Origin: Nemertoderma westbladi
Taxonomy: Eukaryota > Xenacoelomorpha > Nemertodermatida > Nemertodermatidae
Direction: 5' to 3'
NCBI GenBank assembly: GCA_032718475.1
Contig: JAUCBJ010000807.1
Span: 1 to 64,000, forward strand
DNA length: 64,000 nucleotides
Position 1 is the stretch's first letter, and every line of letters begins with the position of its first letter. Under the pieces are notes generated by a model, which worked only from the letters and a program-made list of their open reading frames with translations, made no database searches and was not told the DNA's origin. A program made the translations under genes and the position numbers. Positions 10,391 to 21,273 of this stretch are shown here, in pieces.

Positions 10391-11710
10391 ATGTCGTCGC
10401 AGCGGAAAAGAAACAATAACAGCGATGACAACCATCGTCAAAGTATGTCCTTATCTTCTCGTCGTCTCAGCATTGGAGTTGCAGCTGGGAACCCCAATAT
10501 AAACGAGCCGAAATCTCAACTACACAAACAATCAAAAGAAGAAAACAAAAGGATAAGCGGGAAATCGTCAAATTTGGTCACAGCAACTACTAAATCGGTA
10601 GCGGATCCCACAGCAAATCGTGACGATGGACTAACTGAGATTGAGGTGAGTTGCTCTAGCTCCAATTGCGATGTATCGATGATTTGCATCGTAAAGATAG
10701 GGACGGATTTTGGTCGCATCGACTTCTACTGCGGAAAATGTGTTGGTTGTCGTTTATCTAATTTATCAAAGGAAATGGAAGCCTTGGAACTGCGAGTAGA
10801 CCACAATATAACAAAACTCCATGGACAAGTAAATGACTTCGATTCTCGATCTATGATCTTGGAGGTACAGATCAAAGATAATAGACGAGCTATGGAGAAT
10901 GCTTTCAAGAACCTTAGGGTTGAGACAGAAAGTAATATCGAAGAGCTACAAAAGAAACACGATGATATAGACCTAGAACTCGAAGATTTAAAATCCGCTG
11001 CCAGTAATCGCACGACTGAAAATACGACTACTAATGGTGATACAACAAGTAATGAAGCTTGGCCATGGAAAAACGTGTCATATTCCCGCTGCAAAAAACC
11101 AAACAATACAACAAACCTCGCTATACTAACACGGCAACTAAAACACGAAGAATCTGAACAAAATAAACGCAGATCAAACATCGTTATATCCGGTTCCAGT
11201 CCGCAAGATAATGACAAAGATCTTATTATCGACATCGCCTCTACTCTCAATGTCACACTAGAAGAGAACGATATAAACTTTAAACGTGTGGGGAAACTAC
11301 GAGAAAACAACTCGCAACCCGTAGTAGTTACATTACCCCCAGAAAAGCGGGCTAAACTACTACAGAAAGCTCGTGATTTACGTAAATCACAAAGATATAA
11401 CCACATATATATATCGTTAGATCTCACACCAGAAGAAAGTCGTCTGCAATATGACTTACGACAGGAAAGGCGTGCGATGCAATCTAGTCATCCAGATAAA
11501 CGCTGGGTCATCTACCGAAACGAAGTGGTTGACTCGGCATCTATTAACAATCTAGGAAAAACCATGAACACAGCTGGGCTAACCAACGATCAATCTTTAC
11601 ATAGACAACGAACATTCTACAGATCTGACTCATCTTCATTTAGTACCTCCTGTAATATATCCCCAACTACAACAAATCCATCTCAATCACAGGTAATAAA
11701 TATAGAATGA
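10391..11710 (+). CDS. LINE ORF1 protein (nucleic-acid-binding, coiled coil)
   Basis: The frame is open from 10253, but I choose the ATG at 10391, whose protein begins MSSQRKRNN, a usual basic N-terminus. Seen in order: a Ser/Asn-rich basic tail; a Cys cluster (CSSSNCD...YCGKCVGC, about residues 75-115) resembling the small zinc/PHD-like finger of CR1/L2 ORF1 proteins; a coiled coil (about 120-205); and a C-terminal block starting RRSNIVISG and containing PVVVTLPPEKRAKLL and YISLDLTPEE, typical of the RRM-like/CTD region of LINE ORF1 proteins. Such proteins coat LINE RNA and act as chaperones. It ends at TGA (11708-11710). The same frame then stays open into ORF2. Confidence 0.85.
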   Translation: MSSQRKRNNNSDDNHRQSMSLSSRRLSIGVAAGNPNINEPKSQLHKQSKEENKRISGKSSNLVTATTKSVADPTANRDDGLTEIEVSCSSSNCDVSMICIVKIGTDFGRIDFYCGKCVGCRLSNLSKEMEALELRVDHNITKLHGQVNDFDSRSMILEVQIKDNRRAMENAFKNLRVETESNIEELQKKHDDIDLELEDLKSAASNRTTENTTTNGDTTSNEAWPWKNVSYSRCKKPNNTTNLAILTRQLKHEESEQNKRRSNIVISGSSPQDNDKDLIIDIASTLNVTLEENDINFKRVGKLRENNSQPVVVTLPPEKRAKLLQKARDLRKSQRYNHIYISLDLTPEESRLQYDLRQERRAMQSSHPDKRWVIYRNEVVDSASINNLGKTMNTAGLTNDQSLHRQRTFYRSDSSSFSTSCNISPTTTNPSQSQVINIE

Positions 11711-13942
11711 CTATATAATCCAATAACAAGACCCATTGCACCCAGCGGGTCTCCGGTTCCTGCATCCAGGCCCACGGCACCCAGCGGGTCTCCGTTCCCT
11801 GCGTGTAGACCCACGGCACCCGGCGGGTCTCCGTTCCCTGCATGCAGACCCACGGCACCCGGCGGGTCTCCGGTCCCTGCATGTAGACCCACGGCACCCA
11901 GCGAGTCTCCGTTCCCTGCGTGCAGACCCACGGCACCCGGCGGGTCTCCGGTCCCTGCGTGTAGACCCACGGCACCCAGCGAGTCTCCGTTCCCTGCGTG
12001 TAGACCCACGGCACCCAGGGGGTCTCCGTTACCTGCGTGTAGACCCACGGCACCCGGCGGGTCTCCGGTCCCTGCATGTAGACCCACGGCACCCAGCGGA
12101 TCTCCGTTCCCTGCGTCTGGACCCACGGCACCCAGCGAGTCTCCGGTCCCTGCGTGTAGACCCACGGCACCCAGCGAGTCTCCGTTCCCTGCGTGTAGAC
12201 CCACGGCACCCAGGGGGTCTCCGTTCCCTGCGTGTAGACCCACGGCACCCGGCGGGTCTCCGGTCCCTGCATGTAGACCCACGGCACCCAGCGGGTCTCC
12301 GTTCCCTGCGTCCGGACCCATGGCACCCAGCGAGTCTCCGGTCCCTGCGTGTAGACCCACGGCACCCAGCGAGTCTCCGTTCCCTGCGTGTAGACCCACG
12401 GCACCCGGCGGGTCTCCGGTCCCTGCGTGTAGACCCACGGCACCCAGCGAGTCTCCGTTCCCTGCGTGTAGACCCACGGCACCCAGGGGGTCTCCGTTCC
12501 CTGCGTGTAGACCCACGGCACCCGGCGGGTCTCCGGTCCCTGCATGTAGACCCACGGCACCCAGCGGATCTCCGTTCCCTGCGTCTGGACCCACGGCACC
12601 CAGCGAGTCTCCGGTCCCTGCGTGTAGACCCACGGCACCCAGCGAGTCTCCGTTCCCTGCGTGTAGACCCACGGCACCCAGGGGGTCTCCGTTCCCTGCG
12701 TGTAGACCCACGGCACCCGGCGGGTCTCCGGTCCCTGCATGTAGACCCACGGCACCCAGCGGGTCTCCGTTCCCTGCGTCCGGACCCATGGCACCCAGCG
12801 AGTCTCCGGTCCCTGCGTGTAGACCCACGGCACCCAGCGAGTCTCCGTTCCCTGCGTGTAGACCCACGGCACCCGGCGGGTCTCCGGTCCCTGCGTGTAG
12901 ACCCACGGCACCCAGCGAGTCTCCGTTCCCTGCGTGTAGACCCACGGCACCCAGGGGGTCTCCGTTCCCTGCGTGTAGACCCACGGCACCCGGCGGGTCT
13001 CCGGTCCCTGCATGTAGACCCACGGCACCCAGCGGGTCTCCGTTCCCTGCGTCCGGACCCATGGCACCCAGCGGGTCAAACTCAAACATGAACACCCATA
13101 GATCGGACTTACTTATATATAACACACAAGGTATTATTCGGCTAGATAAACGAAAGAACCTCGCAAATACTCTACTCACGTTAGATTATAATTTCGTGTG
13201 TTTATGTGAAACATGGTTAACACCAGATTTTAATGATAGGGAACTTTTTCTCAGTAAATATAATTTAGTTCGTGCAGAACGACCAGGTAAACCCGATGGT
13301 GTATCCTCACATGGTGGTGCTTTAATCGCTATCAAATCCGGTATACCATATACCACACTAAACATCAAGGATGAGCTATCCGATAATTTTAATCTCTTAA
13401 CCAATGCCGTTTGTGCTTGTACTTGTATTTTAAACAATAGGAAAATAGGGCTTGTATGTATATACAATCCCCCAAGTGAAAGTATATATCGTATTCCAAT
13501 ATCTAATTTTATTATTCTTTTTAACATAATCAAAAACTGGGAAATAAATCTAAATGATTTAATTATTTGCGGTGACTTGAATCTGCCTAATGTGCATTGG
13601 GACTCATTCTTTTCTAGGGATCCATATGAAAGTGCATTTTTAAATATTTTTGATGAATTTAATTTTAAACAATACGTTACATTCCCCACGAGAGGTTCAA
13701 ATACGCTAGACATATTGCTTTTGAACTCTAATAACCTAATTGTGGATGTAAATTCATTTTTCGAAGGCTATAATCATTTGAAAACTAATTGTAAATCCGA
13801 CCACCATCCAGTACAAGTCATACTAAATGCAGCACCAAAACGTGTTCCCACCATTAACTCAACTAATCGTCATACAGTAGTTTCTGTAAACTTGATGTGG
13901 GTGTTGCCACAACCATCTGCACAAAGAACCCCTTCAGCGTAA
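11711..13942 (+). CDS. LINE ORF2, N-terminal part: 13-residue repeat domain plus APE-type endonuclease
   Basis: Directly after the ORF1 TGA the same frame is open for 744 codons. The first 450 or so encode a tandem 13-residue motif of the type TAPSESPFPACRP. From about 13085 the frame encodes an EEP/APE-like endonuclease: NTQG near the start, CLCETWL with the catalytic Glu, GGALIAIKSG, ICGDLNLPNVHW with the Asp/Asn pair, and SDHHPV near 13800. This enzyme nicks target DNA to prime reverse transcription. There is no obvious ATG directly after the ORF1 stop. The first ATG is at 12320 inside the array, and others are at 12788 and 13061. Translation may therefore start inside the array or depend on passing the TGA. 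The frame is lost shortly before 13942. Confidence 0.8.
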   Translation, partial: LYNPITRPIAPSGSPVPASRPTAPSGSPFPACRPTAPGGSPFPACRPTAPGGSPVPACRPTAPSESPFPACRPTAPGGSPVPACRPTAPSESPFPACRPTAPRGSPLPACRPTAPGGSPVPACRPTAPSGSPFPASGPTAPSESPVPACRPTAPSESPFPACRPTAPRGSPFPACRPTAPGGSPVPACRPTAPSGSPFPASGPMAPSESPVPACRPTAPSESPFPACRPTAPGGSPVPACRPTAPSESPFPACRPTAPRGSPFPACRPTAPGGSPVPACRPTAPSGSPFPASGPTAPSESPVPACRPTAPSESPFPACRPTAPRGSPFPACRPTAPGGSPVPACRPTAPSGSPFPASGPMAPSESPVPACRPTAPSESPFPACRPTAPGGSPVPACRPTAPSESPFPACRPTAPRGSPFPACRPTAPGGSPVPACRPTAPSGSPFPASGPMAPSGSNSNMNTHRSDLLIYNTQGIIRLDKRKNLANTLLTLDYNFVCLCETWLTPDFNDRELFLSKYNLVRAERPGKPDGVSSHGGALIAIKSGIPYTTLNIKDELSDNFNLLTNAVCACTCILNNRKIGLVCIYNPPSESIYRIPISNFIILFNIIKNWEINLNDLIICGDLNLPNVHWDSFFSRDPYESAFLNIFDEFNFKQYVTFPTRGSNTLDILLLNSNNLIVDVNSFFEGYNHLKTNCKSDHHPVQVILNAAPKRVPTINSTNRHTVVSVNLMWVLPQPSAQRTPSA
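11735..13075. repeat. 39-bp minisatellite with 468-bp higher-order structure, in frame in ORF2
   Basis: Thirty-four exact-length 39-bp units from 11735 to 13060, then a partial one. Unit variants (SES, GGS, RGS and SGS types, with PACRP or PASGP endings) recur in a 12-unit block of 468 bp: 11852-12319, 12320-12787, and a 7-unit part from 12788. The 39-bp length is a multiple of three, so all six frames stay open. The opposite-strand and other-frame ORFs here are side effects. Confidence 0.97.
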
Positions 13943-16092
13943 CGGTTGGACCCCATACAATAGAAGACCTAGATAATTTACTCACAAGATGGTACGAATG
14001 GATTGGAAAAATAATTGAAGCTAGCGTACCAAGACGAACTCTCCATCGCTCAGTCTTACCACCATGGGTTACCCAACACACCTCACACAAATTACACAAA
14101 CTGGAAACATTGAAACGCAGAGTTAACAAATACCCCGAACACAAAAAGCCACCACCATCTCTATTGAATAAACTACGAAATATGGAACACGAAATAAATA
14201 CAGATCTAGAAACTGACCAGGCTCAACATGAATGCAAACTAGCCAGTAGTCGCTCTATGCAACAACTCTATAAATACTTCAAATCTTTACGAAACACCAG
14301 TGCAATACCACCTCTTGTAACTTATAATGGGTATACCGCATGTACACCGGCAGAACAAGCTGACCTTTTTTCCGAATTCTTCCACTCAGTTTACAAAAAG
14401 CCAGTAATAAAAACAGCAGCAATTACTCCTCCAACATTATCCCCCACTGAGGATCCCTACCACGATAATTTTATTGACGACTACGATGTGTCTGTATCCA
14501 CTGTACAACTACTCCTAACATCACTAAATGTTACCAAAGCCAGAGGCCCCGATAACTTACCATCACGTTTCCTCCAACAACTAAGCGTACAACTAGCACC
14601 ATCTTTATCTGCATTATTTTTGGTGTTTAAAGACAACTGTTACTTTCCACGAGAATGGAAACATGCATCAATATCACCACGACATAAGAAGGGCAATAGA
14701 ACTCCAGTACCGCTTTACCGTTCAATATCTCTACTTTCCATCCCCTCGAAAATTCTAGAACGATGTATCTACATGCCAATTTACAGCCATCTTCGTCCAC
14801 TTTATCATCACGCTCAGTATGGTTTTAGAAAAGGCCGCTCACCTGTTCTTCAACTGCTTGTGGTTTTAGATAAAATATATCACGCTATAGAAAATAATGA
14901 TTCAACAATAGAAATAATTTATCTAGACTTTCAAAAGGCTTTTGACTCAATATCTCATAGTTCGGTGCTACTAAAGTTATGGAAATTAGGAATTCGGGGT
15001 AAACTATGGGAAATGATACGTAGCTATCTATCAGATAGAACTCAATCAGTGAAAGTTGTGGATGCAGTGTCAAAAACTAAAGATGTTGACAGCGGGACTC
15101 CGCAAGGAAGTATTCTAGCAACATTGTTATTCTTAGTAGAATCGAATGACCTACCGAACATTTGCACACAAACAGACCCTTATCTACTCGCTGACGATTG
15201 CAAACTTGTTTCCATATATCCGACAACCAATCCCCCACAAATACAAGACGATTTAAATAAATTATCAGTCTGGGGTCAAAGTAACGGTCTTGAATTTAAT
15301 ATCAGCAAATGTAAACAACTTATTTTTCAAGGGCAGTCCAACGTAAAATTTATTAATAGCCATCCGATAGAACGAACCACCTCAGAAAAAGATCTGGGAG
15401 TCACCTTCTCATCGAATATTACCTGGACCGCACACGTAACTGAAAAATGCAGTAAAGGAAACATGGCCTTCCAACTAATAAAACGTAACTGTGCATCAAA
15501 TCTTACCGCTCTATCGAAATTAAATATGTACAAATCTATGATTCTACCGATAATAACCTATGCATCACCATGTTGGTCTCCAAATAAACACGACCTATCA
15601 CGTATAGAGAGTCTACAACGACGTGCCACTATCTGGATACTACGAGATAATGAATCGACTTACACAGATCGGCTCAAATCACTCAACATACTCCCCCTTT
15701 CTCTCTACCTACAACTCCTAGATTTGATGACGCTGTCGAAGATTATCGCTGGAAAATGCGATATCAACTGGGAAGAACACCTCAAACTAAGCAGACCATC
15801 AAACCAAAATACTCGTTCAAATGATCGGATTTTATTTAATGTTGTGCGGCCGAAGAAATGCAAGTCAGAACAAAACTTTTGGTTCCGAGTACCTTACATT
15901 GCAAATGTATTACCTAATCGAATCAATTTCACAAACCATGTAGGGCTTAAATCTCGTCTGATCGATTTATTTTGGAGGTACTTCATTAAACACTACTCAA
16001 TTGATATTCCCTGTAGCTGGTCGGTGTGCTGCAGCTGCGTCTTGATGAACTGTAGAAATAATAACTCTCGTCTCGATGATTTATACCCGTAG
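13897..16092 (+). CDS. LINE ORF2, reverse transcriptase part (frameshifted from the endonuclease)
   Basis: A frame of 731 codons overlapping the end of the endonuclease frame by about 45 bp in another phase. One indel near 13.9 kb therefore breaks ORF2. Seen: the linker and thumb-side region, ARGPDNLP (RT block 1), YGFRKGRSP, YLDFQKAFDS with the first catalytic Asp (about 344-353), SGTPQGSILATLLF, and LADDCK (about 431-436) as the YADD-type active site. A C-terminal region with YASPCWSPNKHDLSRIESLQRRA follows, as in CR1/Jockey-group LINEs. It copies the element RNA at the nicked target. The stop is TAG at 16090. The catalytic residues are present, but the frameshift should prevent a full ORF2 protein. 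Confidence 0.9.
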   Translation: MGVATTICTKNPFSVTVGPHTIEDLDNLLTRWYEWIGKIIEASVPRRTLHRSVLPPWVTQHTSHKLHKLETLKRRVNKYPEHKKPPPSLLNKLRNMEHEINTDLETDQAQHECKLASSRSMQQLYKYFKSLRNTSAIPPLVTYNGYTACTPAEQADLFSEFFHSVYKKPVIKTAAITPPTLSPTEDPYHDNFIDDYDVSVSTVQLLLTSLNVTKARGPDNLPSRFLQQLSVQLAPSLSALFLVFKDNCYFPREWKHASISPRHKKGNRTPVPLYRSISLLSIPSKILERCIYMPIYSHLRPLYHHAQYGFRKGRSPVLQLLVVLDKIYHAIENNDSTIEIIYLDFQKAFDSISHSSVLLKLWKLGIRGKLWEMIRSYLSDRTQSVKVVDAVSKTKDVDSGTPQGSILATLLFLVESNDLPNICTQTDPYLLADDCKLVSIYPTTNPPQIQDDLNKLSVWGQSNGLEFNISKCKQLIFQGQSNVKFINSHPIERTTSEKDLGVTFSSNITWTAHVTEKCSKGNMAFQLIKRNCASNLTALSKLNMYKSMILPIITYASPCWSPNKHDLSRIESLQRRATIWILRDNESTYTDRLKSLNILPLSLYLQLLDLMTLSKIIAGKCDINWEEHLKLSRPSNQNTRSNDRILFNVVRPKKCKSEQNFWFRVPYIANVLPNRINFTNHVGLKSRLIDLFWRYFIKHYSIDIPCSWSVCCSCVLMNCRNNNSRLDDLYP

Positions 16093-16565
16093 ATAACGAC
16101 TTATATTCTATAATGCTTTATTTAATTAATACAAATTTTATTACATTTCACATCCACTCTGACCCTTTTAATACGTATTTACTGCATCTCATTTTAAATT
16201 TATACGCATATATTTAATTTCATTTTTACGACATCAGAGACCGACCCTTTTATTAATACGTATATATATATTTCATCTTATTTTAATACAAATATTTATA
16301 TCTAATTTCATATAACATCCAGTCTTCTGACCCTTTTAACTTCTTCGTTTAATCTCATAATTAGCACGGCCTTTTTAGACCAATTACATACAGTAATAAT
16401 TTTAACTCGATGTATTTTAATGTACCTTAAATAATTATTAACTCATATTTTAAACTAAGTAATGTATGTAATGTATCTTTTATGGGGGAAACCCCATCAC
16501 CATATAATACTATAGTTAAATTGTCTATGCAGTCTTTGTTCAGTTCTAAGTTATGGTGTAAATTT

Positions 16566-16592
16566 ATATTAATAATAATAATAATAATATCC
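16566..16592. repeat. TAA microsatellite tail of the LINE
   Basis: A run of TAA/ATA triplets follows the AT-rich 3' UTR and probably marks the LINE's 3' end. Confidence 0.7.
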
Positions 16593-17912
16593 GATAGTCA
16601 ACAGAAGAACTCTGTCAAACTAAAAGTCATTCAGCTGGCGTGACAGTGAGTAACCTTGTAGATATTCCCATACAGTGGGATTTATGGGAAGAGCTATAAG
16701 CTGGGGTAATACTGTACATAGGCTACATAATCGACCTAGTAAACACAACCTTACTAAACTTGGCAAGTAATATACTTCTCCGCAGTTTGGGCCTATTCAA
16801 TAATAGCATTCATTACTAGACCCTATTTATCATTTTTTTATGAGCACACCAGCGCAGCTGCCGATTCTATCATTGAGTCTATGAAAATTTTCGTGTTTTG
16901 GGGCAATTTTCGAAGTAGAACAACATGCACAATAAATGAGTTTTTATAACAATATTAATAAGCCTAAGGTACGAATTAGTTAATCAGTCAGAATACTTCA
17001 GTTAGATTTTAAACCCGTCTTAGGTTTTAGGTCTTTAGGTCTTAGGTTTGAAACCCGTCTATCCGGTCAGAATGTGTCCGTCATCTCATAAGTCAGTCGG
17101 TAGGCCGTCAAAGGACCGTCGGTAGTCCGACTGGTCTATCCCTTGCTTTGCCTAGTGTCACCGTAGCCCGAATCCTTTTCAGGCTCGTGCTACGCTAACC
17201 GGCTCCGCTCGACTGTCCGCTAACTTATCCACTAATTTAAAAATTATATATTTAGATTTTATAGATTTTACGTTATGCCCGTCATCCATATAGCACTACT
17301 TTATCGCGACTACTGTTGTCAAAACTCTACGTGACCGTTGTTTAGCCCCATAAGGGGAGTCTGTAGAGCTGGTGGTGCCTAAATTCCGTCAATAATATTG
17401 GTCTTCGACTTGGTCATGTTGCTGACTAGAATTGTTCAACTTCACAGCTTTAAATCAACTACAGGTACAAATATTATTACTGTAGTTGCTATTATTGACC
17501 CATCCCGCTAAAAGTCTCACGTCAAGTAGCAAAATGTTTTGCCTTCGTATGGCTTACCCCATTACTGTACCTTACAAATTTCTATAAATTACTAACAAGC
17601 TGACATGCCGTCTTCAGGGAGTGGAGTTTCATAATGAATGTTATTGTAAATTCTGGGGTCTACGCTCCCTTGTACTAATAAAAACGCTTGGTTTCCGATC
17701 GATTTCTGGCACTAAGGCCCTTCTTCAGGGAAATAATATATTAAATGAAATATTACATAGTACTGCAATGAAAAGATAGACCTAATATTTAGAGTACTGA
17801 TTTAAATTTCAGTCCTACGCGCTACGCTACGGTACATTGCACGTGCCGTGCACAGTTTGGAAGGTATAAAAACTGATAAATGAAATAATGGTACCGGTAT
17901 AATAGGCTAACG

Positions 17913-17943
<31 letters not shown>

Positions 17944-18093
17944 CACAAACACAAACAAAATCGAAAAATAGGATAAGGCGTAATAATTATTGTAGAGTAA
18001 TATATGAAAAAATTTTTTATTGAAATAAAAACTACTATAGTGAAAAACAAATAAACTCGGCGGATGGAACTGAATATTTTATCCAGTTCATCA
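16593..18093. other. Right spacer of the foldback, no gene seen
   Basis: AT-rich, without a convincing protein. It includes a 26-bp poly-A tract followed by ACAAACACAAAC (17918-17955), possibly the tail of an old retroposed sequence. Confidence 0.5.
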
Positions 18094-18499
18094 CTATAAT
18101 TATAGTTTCAAGTTGTCTAGAATATTTATCGTACACCACCGGGACTACCCTCACACTAATTTATCAGACAGAACAAAAAGCTTTCACTTGACTCGTACTG
18201 TCTCCTACGACTTGCTTCATGGGACACATAGGCCCGTCTCTAGTAATATGTATAAATAGTTACAGTACATTCTATTATAATATGTGTCATAACATGCAGT
18301 AGTAAGTGTGCTATGCTGTATATTCTGCAGAAGACATTTGCAATGCTATGAGGTTCCACAATGACACAGTGAACAAACTAGTAGAAGTACAATTTCATAT
18401 CGCTTCTACTAAAACCTCTATCCCACATTAGCTAGTGCGCACATATTTGGTTACGTCATTGACAGATGGTCGCGCATCCTAGTGTTATAACGTAATTTA

Positions 18500-18675
18500 C
18501 GATCGACCCTCATCCCCGCCTCCTCCCATCCCCGCCTCCTCCCATCCCCGCCTCCTCCCATCCCCGCCTCCTCTCATCCCCACCTCCTCCTATCTCCGCC
18601 TCCTCCCATCCCCGCCTCCTTCCATCCCCTCATCCTCCCATCCCCGCTCTCTTCCCATCCCTTCTCATCCGCACC
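18500..18675. repeat. C-rich minisatellite in the right foldback arm
   Basis: Inverse complement of the G-rich minisatellite at 9290-9445, with units of the type CATCCCCGCCTCCTCC. Confidence 0.9.
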
Positions 18676-19894
18676 GCGTCATAGAGAGTAGCCACAATCA
18701 TTAGTTCAGCTATTAGTCCTACTCAGTTCTCCCTTTGCTTACTTTATGGAACGAAGAGTAAAAAGTGAATTTATTTTATTTTATGCTATTCTGTGTCATT
18801 ATGTTTTATAGGATTATATACTGTACAGTGATATGCAATACATGCCACACCATGTCGTTCCATGACATGATATGTTGATGCTGTGTATGCCAACATTAGT
18901 GCGGCACTATGTTTGAAGTTTAGTACATAAAGTTATATACAGTATATACAGTAGGCCTATATTAGTGCGGCGCTTTGCTTTGACTTATCATCCATGCCTC
19001 ATCTATGAAACAAACAGAAGCATTGATGTTGCGCGCTCACGCCAGCCACCAGCAGATTATCTGTCTAGTATAATTGAGTAAGCGATTGATTGTACTTGGA
19101 CGAAAGTATATAATTGGGAGGAATTATTGTAGCTTTTTTCACAGTATCTAGTCAATTTACTTTCTAAACTTTTGTTAGAAAGTTACCTTCTAAAATCTGC
19201 CTGCTTGGCCTGGCATGACCAACAGGGGTCTTGTCTGGTACTGCTCTTGTGCTGGCCTGGCTCATCTCTGGTTCTGGCATGGCTCCGACAGCCACAGAGC
19301 TCATTACTCATATTCACTGGACTTTTCGGTGCACTACTGCTCTCTTGCTGGATCTAATCATGATTGATCATATTTGTGACTGTTTTTGACCTGGACTCCA
19401 TCCACTGTTGCACTGCTGTTGTTTTGTCCAGAATCGCGCAATACTCGGGTTCATACGATTTCATATCGGGCACTAACTGGTTTTGGTCTAGCCATGACCT
19501 TCTATAATAGTAGTTTATAATAGTAGTTATAGTAAGTAGGTCATGGTCTAGCCCTGGAAATTCTCTAGCTTTGACCAGGATCCACCCTTGCATTGGCTAT
19601 ATGGATCACTATAGCGGAGTGTGATATGGATCACACTCCGTTCTGGTACTGTTCTGGTTCGAGTAGTCGTCCTGTGCCCTGATATTGCTCTGGTTATGGA
19701 CGGCTTCTATAATGAAATTGCTCTGGTTCTAGGCGGCCTCTGCCTGGGCTCTCTATACTATACTACCTGCTGCTATACTACTGTAGCACTTCGACATGGC
19801 TGTAACGCGGTACATATGGGGTTCTGACATGGCCCTATACTGTAGTAGTATTGAGTATTGAGTGTAGTACACTCAATACAAACTCTCATCCAAT

Positions 19895-20370
19895 TTTATG
19901 CCCACCTCACACGGAGAAACTTTTTCTGCAACTTGTTTCAGAAACTTGTTGCTGGACCCCCTCACACACAGAAACATGTTGCTGCAACTTGTTTCCGAAA
20001 CTTGTTTCTGTGTGTGAGGAGTCCAGCAACAAGTTGCTGCAACTTGTTTCCAAAACTTGTTTCTGTGTGTGAGGAGTCCAGCAACAAGTTGCTGCAACTT
20101 GTTTCTGAAACTTGTTTCTGTGTGTGAGGGGGTCCAGCAACAAGATGCTGGAAGTTATATTCCCAGCAATTTTTTTTAAAAACTTTTATTACATCCAAAT
20201 TTTTATATTAGAGCTAATATTCGATAATTTGAGTGATATGATATTATATATAAATGCCTGGACATGTTAGCTATTTATTTAGAAATAATTGTTATTTTCT
20301 TGAGCAACAAGTTTCTGTGTGTGTGGGGGTCCAGCAACAAGTTTCAAAACAAGTTGCTCCGTGTGAGGGG
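19895..20370. repeat. Mirrored TTGTTGCTGGAC repeat cluster
   Basis: Inverse complement of the cluster at 6050-6620, with slightly different unit numbers. Confidence 0.85.
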
Positions 20371-20457
20371 GGCCTAATTTGGGGTGTCGCAATTCACCTG
20401 AAACTCTGTGTACCGTACGTTTTTAGTGAGTTTACTTTTCATCTAGGCCTAGTATAA

Positions 20458-20482
20458 CCCCCCCCCCCCCCCCCCCCCCCCC
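20458..20482. repeat. Poly-C tract, 25 bp
   Basis: Mirrored counterpart of the 22-bp G tract at 5919-5940. Confidence 0.95.
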
Positions 20483-21142
20483 AGGAAGGGGAGGGGGATT
20501 TTTATAGCAAGCGCTTCCGAATCGGGGCTATTCTTCACATTAGTCGTAAATTTTCATATCATTAGAAAGCTTGCATTGCAAGAATTCCTAATATCTAACA
20601 ATGTTTGAATTTCGTTTAGAAACAGCTGAGATAAAGGCGTTCAAAGATTGTAAGTATTGTTCGCTGAAGGCCATTTATTCTATTTAATAAATACACAATG
20701 TTCTGGAACATTTTTTTTATCTATGTGTAGCTACGCAATAATAGAATAGACTGAATAGGCATAACGTTGTTTTATTATTATACAGTAGAATAAATGGCCT
20801 GCAGCGAACGATAATTCTTGTAATCTTTGAACGCATATTCCTCAGCTGTTTCTCAACGAAATTCAGATATTGTTACATATTTGGAATCCTTGCAACGCAA
20901 GCTTTCTATTGATGTGAAAAAATTACAACTAATGTGAACAATAGCAATGGTTCGGAGGGTGCGATTTTGTAAAAGACACTTTTGTAAATGCGTATTCAAA
21001 AAATTTTACTTCAAAATCGAAAATCCCGGCTTCATGGTGTCAACGTCGGTGAGTTGAACTAGTTGCGTTTCAAATTTCAAGCAATATGATAAAGATTTGT
21101 AAAAAAATTCATCTCAGAAAATTACACTAAATTACGGGTAGT

Positions 21143-21273
21143 CTTAAAGATGCGGATGATCTAGCAAATGTCATGGGTGATAGGGAGTTGTGGCGGTGCA
21201 ATTTTGTTGACAAGCCGGCACAGCATTCTTAAAAATGCAGCTGCAATGCAGCATGCCGATCCTAGTAGTAGTA
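21143..21273 (+). mobile_element. Severely 5'-truncated copy of the 7311-8787 LINE (3' end only)
   Basis: About 130 bp nearly identical to the last 130 bp of the LINE at 7311-8787. It includes the end of the RT frame with its TAA stop and the same TAGTAGTAG tail. It lies exactly at the outer end of the right foldback arm. No target-site duplication is visible, so the junction may come from recombination rather than simple insertion. Confidence 0.9.

Larger units (their letters stand above)
10391..16590 (+). mobile_element. Nearly full-length APE-type LINE (CR1/L2/Jockey-like) in the foldback spacer
   Basis: Order: ORF1 (10391-11710), a 39-bp minisatellite in frame (11735-13075), an APE endonuclease, reverse transcriptase to 16092, about 470 bp of 3' UTR and a TAA microsatellite tail ending at about 16590. 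The domain order and tail fit CR1/L2/Jockey-group LINEs. One frameshift near 13.9 kb separates the endonuclease from the RT. The element sits inside the inverted-repeat spacer and is not mirrored, so it is either cargo or a later insertion. Confidence 0.85.
18094..21142 (-). repeat. Right arm of the giant inverted repeat (foldback)
   Basis: Inverse complement of 5253-9836 without the LINE insertion. It runs from CTATAATTATAGTTTCAAG at the inner end to CTAAATTACGGGTAG at the outer end. Its 3.05 kb length matches the left arm after subtraction of the inserted LINE. A truncated LINE 3' end begins immediately outside. Confidence 0.9.

Noticed and set aside
11735-13075. Regular 39-bp repeats resembling a CRISPR array
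   Set aside because: Units are directly adjacent with no unique spacers, the DNA is eukaryotic, and no Cas gene is present.
11667-13179. Long ORFs on the minus strand and in other plus frames across the 39-bp array
   Set aside because: A period divisible by three keeps every frame open. Only the frame continuous with the endonuclease has a supported continuation.
19172-19827. Small ORFs in the right foldback arm
   Set aside because: They have no counterpart of coding quality in the mirrored left arm.
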